From JANOQP01 sp044227705 (GTDB lineage: Bacteria > Bacteroidota > Bacteroidia > Chitinophagales > Saprospiraceae), in contig JBGAWE010000077.1 in assembly GCA_044227705.1 (NCBI GenBank), positions 1 to 18,773 on the forward strand: 18,773 bases of DNA, given 5' to 3'. Both the position numbers and the translations under genes were made by a program. Below are positions 15,282-18,773 of the stretch, in pieces. Numbering within the stretch: the first letter of the stretch is position 1; each line of letters begins with the position of its first letter. A model generated the notes under the pieces. It saw only the letters and a list, made by a program, of their open reading frames with translations, was not told the origin of the DNA and did not search any database.

Positions 15282-15364
15282 AAAAAAAGGGACGGCCACC
15301 TCCAAAATCGCGGTTTCGCGGGCAAGCCCGCTTGTCTCCGTTTCCTTTGGTCGATGGCCGTCCC
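15282..15364 (-). promoter_or_regulatory. Terminator-like leader structure upstream of the small glycine-rich gene
   Basis: On the minus strand, GGGACGGCCA (15364-15355) pairs perfectly with TGGCCGTCCC (15298-15289) and seven T follow (15288-15282), the form of an intrinsic terminator. The 56 nt between the arms contains two further hairpins (GCGGGC-TT-GCCCGC and a CGCG/CGCG pair). It ends 25 bp before the ATG at 15256, so it could be an attenuator in that gene's leader or the 3' end of a small RNA. No upstream minus-strand gene is visible for it to terminate. Confidence 0.6.
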
Positions 15365-15517
15365 GTTAGAATTCCGTTCGGTCAAATGTATACACGGTTT
15401 TGAGATTGGGCAGGGAGCGTGTTTTTTTTTGAAAATATTTCAGGCCTCGCCCGGCCTGTCTTTCCCGAAAAAGTTTGCCCCGCGCCGGGTGGGGCTAATT
15501 TCGCCAGCCAATCCAGC

Positions 15518-16396
15518 ATGGGAAACTTCAATCGCATCGACCGCCGCTCCATCGCCGTCTGGCTCCTCGGCTCGGCTCTTTATTTCGCTTGGTTCGGCTG
15601 CGCGGTCGGATTGCGCGGCGAGCATATCGGGCTATGGGCAGTCGCCGTTTTTCTCTGGTTTTTCAATGAAAGGAGCCGCTTCTGGGCGCGGATGCTCGCT
15701 GTCTGGGCCGTCTACTGGATGCTCTACGATTCGATGCGCGTGGCCCCGAACTGGGCCGTCTCGCCCGTCCACATCCGCGACCTGTACGAGTTCGACAAGC
15801 GCACCTTCGGCATCGGCGGCCAGACGCTCAACGAATGGTGCGCCGCCCACACCTCGCCCTTGCTCGACCTCGCCGCCGGGCTTTTCTACTTGAGCTGGGT
15901 GCCGCTGCCGCTCGCGTTCGCCTTCTGGACCTTCCGCCGCGACCCGGGGCTTTACCTGCGCTTCTCGTGGTGTTTCTTGCTGGTCAACCTCATCGGCTTT
16001 GCCATTTACTACCTCTTTCCGGCCGCGCCGCCGTGGTACGTCGCCGATGTCGGATTTGATTTCAAGCACGACGTCGTGCGCTCCGCCGCCGGACTGAACC
16101 GGGTGGACAAGCTGCTCGGCTTCGAACTTTTTGACCGGATTTATACGCGAAACGCCAATGTCTTCGCTGCCGTCCCGTCGCTGCACTCGGCCTATCCGCT
16201 CGTCGGTTGGTTCTATGCGCGGCGGTCGGGCAGTCGAGCCTGGGCATGGGTTTTTGGCCTCTCCGCCGTCGGGATCTGGCTGGCAGCCGTCTACCTCGGG
16301 CACCATTATGTCCTCGACGTCGTGGCCGGGATTTCGGTGGCGGTGGCCGGGCAATGGGCATTCGAGCGGCTCCTCGCCCACAATTTCCTCCAGTAG
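15518..16396 (+). CDS. PAP2/Aur1-like membrane phosphotransferase (inositol-phosphorylceramide synthase-like)
   Basis: This 292-residue multi-pass membrane protein has the PAP2-superfamily active site: P-S-L-H-S-A-Y at 220-226 (His223) and GHHYVLDVVAG at 261-271 (His263, Asp267). The upstream Y-Y-L-F-P-A-A-P-P-W-Y (164-173) is typical of the Aur1/inositolphosphotransferase branch. That branch moves a phospho-headgroup between a phospholipid and ceramide or a similar acceptor. Hydrophobic helices lie near 12-30, 37-49, 57-70, 117-137, 149-167, 243-260 and 265-280. I chose the ATG at 15518 because an upstream in-frame start at 15419 adds a low-complexity tail. The product may be an inositol-phosphorylceramide synthase-like enzyme, or only a lipid phosphatase; the motifs do not separate these with certainty. 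The 153 bp upstream of its start (15365-15517) contain a nine-T run at about 15422, with no placed promoter. Confidence 0.87.
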   Translation: MGNFNRIDRRSIAVWLLGSALYFAWFGCAVGLRGEHIGLWAVAVFLWFFNERSRFWARMLAVWAVYWMLYDSMRVAPNWAVSPVHIRDLYEFDKRTFGIGGQTLNEWCAAHTSPLLDLAAGLFYLSWVPLPLAFAFWTFRRDPGLYLRFSWCFLLVNLIGFAIYYLFPAAPPWYVADVGFDFKHDVVRSAAGLNRVDKLLGFELFDRIYTRNANVFAAVPSLHSAYPLVGWFYARRSGSRAWAWVFGLSAVGIWLAAVYLGHHYVLDVVAGISVAVAGQWAFERLLAHNFLQ

Positions 16397-16523
16397 CCGC
16401 TGGCAGGAAGTTCCAATGTTAGGTCGAACTTGAGGTTCGGGCCCGCACTTCCAACCTATCTTCACCCTCGAAGGCGGCCCGTCCGCCAACCCAAGTCATC
16501 TTTTCATCAAACCATTTTTTCGC

Positions 16524-17063
16524 ATGAAAAAGCACTCCATTCTACTCGCGCTCGTCCTCGGCGGCGCGTTCTCGCTCAACGCCCAGACCGGGCAGGGCGG
16601 CATCATCCTCGGCGGAACGGCCGGTTTCAACACCCAGGATTCCGGCGACGACAAGGTCACGACCGTAGACCTCAACCCGACCATCCACTATTTCCTCGTC
16701 GATCGGCTGGCCGTTGGCGCGGCGTTCAACATCAGTAGCTTGAAGCTGGGCGAGGACAAACAGTCCTCTTTCGGCTTCGGCCCGAGCGTGCGCTACTACC
16801 TGCTGCCGCACGGCCCGGCGGCCATCTTCGCACAGGCCGGCTTCGAGTACCTGAACATCAACTACCACTCCGACCTCATCGACAACGCCTCCGCGACGGG
16901 CTTCGGCGGCGGCCTCGGTGCCGACATCTTCCTCGGCGACCACGTCGCGGTGGAGGGCATCCTCGCCTACAACTCCCAGAAGGTCAAGGACGCCGCCGAC
17001 CGCACCAACGGTTTTGGCCTCAAGGTCGGCCTCGTCGCCTTCATCGGCGGCGGCAAGGATTGA
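16524..17063 (+). CDS. Small outer-membrane beta-barrel protein, porin-like
   Basis: This 179-residue protein has a signal peptide (MKKHSILLALVLGGAFSLNA, cleavage near Gln21). It is then composed of alternating amphipathic strands (GGIILGGTAGFNT, VTTVDLNPTIHYFLVDRLAVGA, FGFGPSVRYYLL, IFAQAGFEYLNINY, GFGGGLGADIFLGDHVAVEG, FGLKVGLVAFIGGG), the pattern of an eight-stranded OmpX/OmpA-type barrel (outer-membrane beta-barrel family). It lacks a peptidoglycan-binding domain. The ATG at 16524 follows a T-rich leader. The 127 bp before it contain only weak short inverted repeats (for example CGAAC/GTTCG), and a strong terminator follows the stop, so it is probably monocistronic. The role is structural or in stress/permeability; the ligand is unknown. 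Confidence 0.88.
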   Translation: MKKHSILLALVLGGAFSLNAQTGQGGIILGGTAGFNTQDSGDDKVTTVDLNPTIHYFLVDRLAVGAAFNISSLKLGEDKQSSFGFGPSVRYYLLPHGPAAIFAQAGFEYLNINYHSDLIDNASATGFGGGLGADIFLGDHVAVEGILAYNSQKVKDAADRTNGFGLKVGLVAFIGGGKD

Positions 17064-17089
17064 GAGGTTCCTCTTTTTTGACCAAACAT

Positions 17090-17126
17090 GGAAGGGTCGC
17101 GGGCCATGCTCGCGGCCCTTCCTTTT
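17090..17126 (+). terminator. Rho-independent terminator after the beta-barrel gene
   Basis: GGAAGGGTCGCG (17090-17101) pairs with CGCGGCCCTTCC (17111-17122) with one G-T wobble, a 9 nt loop and four T following. It starts 27 bp after the stop. Confidence 0.85.
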
Positions 17127-17144
17127 GGGTGAGGAAGCTGATAG

Positions 17145-17185
17145 AACGGCTTTGAATTTGACCTTTGGCCCGAATTCGAGCCGTT
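17145..17185. promoter_or_regulatory. Inverted repeat just before the KilA-N gene, possible operator
   Basis: AACGGCTTTGAATT (17145-17158) and AATTCGAGCCGTT (17173-17185) form an imperfect inverted repeat (AACGGCT and GAATT match; the central TT/C differs), separated by 14 bp. The right arm ends 8 bp before the ATG at 17194. Position and dyad symmetry suggest a protein-binding site, possibly for autoregulation, or an RNA hairpin over the start. No canonical Bacteroidota promoter was recognised. Confidence 0.5.
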
Positions 17186-17193
17186 TGAAAGAT

Positions 17194-18069
17194 ATGTCCA
17201 AAAAGCGAACCCTCCTCGTCGAGTCCACCGAGATAGCCGTGCTCGCCGAGGCGGGCAGCGAGTTCATCTCCCTGACCGACATCGCCCGCCGCTTTGGCGA
17301 GCCGCGCATCGTCATCCAAAACTGGATTCGCGGCCGCTCGGCCATCGAGCTGCTGGGTGCCTGGGAGATGCTGCACAACCCTGGTTTTAACCGCATCGCT
17401 TTCGATGCCTTTATGTTCGAGTCGGGCGGAAACGCCTTCACGCTCTCGCCGACCAAATGGGTCGAGGCGACGGGCGCCATCGGCATCTCGTCGAAGGCCG
17501 GGCGCTATGGCGGCGGCACCTTCGCCCACAGCGACATCGCCATGAGCTTCTGCCACTGGCTCTCGCCCGTCTTCCACCTCTATACAATAAAGGAGTTCCA
17601 GCGGATGAAGGAGGCCGAGGCGGCAGAGGCCGGTTCGCGGCTCGGCTGGAGCGTCCGCCGCGAGCTGGCCCGCGTCAACTACCGCCTCCACGCCGACGCC
17701 GTGCGCACGCACCTCATCCCCGATCGGCTCGTGCGGACCAAGATGGAGGGCCTCTTTTTTGCCTCCGAGGCCGACCTCTTGAATGCCGCGCTGTTCGGCC
17801 AGACCGCCCGCGACTGGGCGCTTGCCAACCCAGATTTGAAAGGAAACCAGCGCGACCACGCCAGCATCGAGCAGCTCTTGGTGCTGGCCAACCTTGAAAG
17901 CCTCAACTCCGTCTACATCCGCATGGGCCTCGCGGCCGAGGAGCGCCTCCAGATGCTAAATGAGGAGGCCATCCACCAGCTCGGCCTGCTCATCGACTCG
18001 GCCGCCGCCCGCCGGCTCGACTCGACACGCAACGATCGCGGTCCCGACTCTCCGGGAATCAAGAGTTGA
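17194..18069 (+). CDS. KilA-N domain protein
   Basis: This 291-residue protein has an N-terminal KilA-N domain at about 22-138: EFISLTDIARRFGE, then I-Q-N-W-I-R-G-R-S-A-I-E-L-L-G-A-W-E, FNRIAFDAFMFESGGNAF, S-P-T-K-W-V-E-A-T-G-A-I-G-I, and AGRYGGGTFAHSDIAMSFCH with WLSPVFHLYTIKEFQRMKE. KilA-N is a DNA-binding domain of phage antirepressors and viral proteins, and also occurs in lone bacterial chromosomal genes. After the domain come a charged linker and an Ala/Leu/Glu-rich helical region (about 150-275, such as R-V-N-Y-R-L-H-A-D-A-V) with no recognised enzyme motif. I chose the ATG at 17194, since the longer frame upstream overlaps the terminator and the beta-barrel gene. GC content and codon use look like the neighbours, with no phage genes nearby. 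Its target is unknown. Confidence 0.88.
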   Translation: MSKKRTLLVESTEIAVLAEAGSEFISLTDIARRFGEPRIVIQNWIRGRSAIELLGAWEMLHNPGFNRIAFDAFMFESGGNAFTLSPTKWVEATGAIGISSKAGRYGGGTFAHSDIAMSFCHWLSPVFHLYTIKEFQRMKEAEAAEAGSRLGWSVRRELARVNYRLHADAVRTHLIPDRLVRTKMEGLFFASEADLLNAALFGQTARDWALANPDLKGNQRDHASIEQLLVLANLESLNSVYIRMGLAAEERLQMLNEEAIHQLGLLIDSAAARRLDSTRNDRGPDSPGIKS

Positions 18070-18114
18070 CAAAAATCAAGGCCGCTCGATGCGCCGGCCA
18101 GCAGCGGACGAACT

Positions 18115-18144
18115 TGGGCGGTCAACCTTTCGCCCGTTTTTTTT
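18115..18144 (+). terminator. Possible terminator after the KilA-N gene
   Basis: GGGCG (18116-18120) pairs with CGCCC (18131-18135), extended by a T-G pair, around a 10 nt loop. Eight T follow (18137-18144). The stem is short but GC-only and the T-tract is long. It lies between the KilA-N stop and the next gene's ATG at 18166, so it may instead be a leader. Confidence 0.5.
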
Positions 18145-18165
18145 ACGAAAAGCAAGGGACAGACC

Positions 18166-18773
18166 ATGAAACACCAGTTTTTCAACAAAAAGGAGCGGCT
18201 CCCTGCCTTGCTATCGGCGGTTGCCGTCGTCGCCTCCCTCGGCATGATGTGGTTTTCCGAGAAACGATTTTCGCCTGTCGACGACGAGCTGGCCAACGTC
18301 CCATCGGCCCTCAACTTCGTCAAAACCGGCCGCTACACCGACCCCACGCACCCCATCCTGCTGCGCCACCTCATCGACGCGCCGCTCTGGGCAACGGGTG
18401 TCGATGCGCTCCCGCAAGACTCGGCTGGGGTGATGCGCTGGGAGCAGTACGGCCGCGATTTTTTGTTCAAAAACAACCGGCCGTGGCGCGAGACACTGAC
18501 CGCGACTCGCTGCGTGACGATGACCCTCACCATCGCCATGCTGGCCCTCGGGTGGCACTGGGCGCGGCGGCTATGGGGCGCATGGGGCGGGGCGGCGACG
18601 GCGGTCTTTCTTGCCTTCGAGCCGAACATCCTCGCGCACGGCCAACTCGCCACGCTTGACGGGGGCTTCGCGGCGGCCTATTTCGCGGCGGCTTTTTTCC
18701 TCTGGAAATACATAGAGCGGCCGTCGTGGGCCAACTTCTGGTGGATAAACCTCGCCCTCGGGGCGGCCCTGTT
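18166..18773 (+). CDS. GT-C/PMT-like membrane glycosyltransferase, C-terminus cut by window edge
   Basis: The frame from the ATG at 18166 stays open to the window end (202 codons). It resembles dolichyl-phosphate-mannose-type (GT39-like) membrane glycosyltransferases, which move a sugar from a lipid-phosphate carrier. A first transmembrane helix (about 12-30) leads into an external loop with D-D-E (Asp39, Asp40, Glu41), the usual position of the catalytic acidic pair. A later helix pair carries AFEPNILAHGQLATLDGGF (150-168), close to the typical 'P-N-x-x-A-H-x-x-x-x-T-x-D' block. More helices follow at about 169-182 and 192 onward. The sugar, carrier and acceptor cannot be named from this part. 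It is preceded by a possible terminator and a T-rich leader, so it is probably a separate transcription unit. Confidence 0.82.
   Translation, partial: MKHQFFNKKERLPALLSAVAVVASLGMMWFSEKRFSPVDDELANVPSALNFVKTGRYTDPTHPILLRHLIDAPLWATGVDALPQDSAGVMRWEQYGRDFLFKNNRPWRETLTATRCVTMTLTIAMLALGWHWARRLWGAWGGAATAVFLAFEPNILAHGQLATLDGGFAAAYFAAAFFLWKYIERPSWANFWWINLALGAAL

Overview
The window looks like chromosomal DNA of a GC-rich member of the Bacteroidota. The evidence is a SusC/SusD outer-membrane uptake pair, two proteins with C-terminal Por/type IX secretion (T9SS) sorting domains (consensus PNP-x-x), a CotH-kinase protein, a large HYR-repeat surface protein, and T-rich, Shine-Dalgarno-poor leaders before most start codons. 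The high GC with HYR/SdrD-like giant proteins would fit a Saprospiria- or Rhodothermia-like lineage, but that placement is inference. I see no tRNA, rRNA, CRISPR array, transposase or integrase.

Layout. At 1-819 (minus) lies the N-terminal 273 residues of a secreted CotH-family kinase-like protein, cut by the window edge. It is divergent from susC-like (1005-4055) and susD-like (4118-5443), which form an operon closed by a strong terminator at 5466-5503. About 450 bp without a gene follow, then a 1761-residue secreted multidomain protein (5954-11239) with an SdrD B-like module, five HYR-type repeats, an internal ~520 bp DNA-level duplication and a T9SS tail, closed by another terminator (11276-11306). 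Next come four minus-strand genes, in order of transcription: a small glycine-rich membrane-like protein (15256-14978), a secreted serine beta-lactamase-like hydrolase with a T9SS tail (14712-13303), an AraC-type regulator (from 13298) and a CDP-alcohol phosphatidyltransferase (12246-11557). The right end is plus-strand: an Aur1/PAP2-like membrane phosphotransferase (15518-16396), a small outer-membrane beta-barrel (16524-17063), a KilA-N domain protein (17194-18069) and the start of a GT-C/PMT-like membrane glycosyltransferase (18166 to the edge).

How the genes may work together. SusC/SusD import an unknown oligomer across the outer membrane; no glycosidase or sensor is visible beside them, so the substrate cannot be named. 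The phosphatidyltransferase resembles the phosphatidylinositol-phosphate synthase subgroup and the PAP2 protein resembles inositol-phosphorylceramide synthases. Together they suggest inositol-lipid chemistry, although they are about 3.3 kb apart on opposite strands. The hydrolase and AraC genes are almost abutting and probably co-transcribed.

The least explained sequence is non-coding. A near-perfect ~45 bp-arm inverted repeat lies at 14804-14907. A terminator-like leader structure with a seven-T tract (minus strand) and a pair of 13 bp direct repeats flank the small glycine-rich gene. A 14 bp perfect hairpin sits between cotH and susC, and an inverted repeat lies directly before the KilA-N start codon. 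I found no convincing complete novel multi-gene system.
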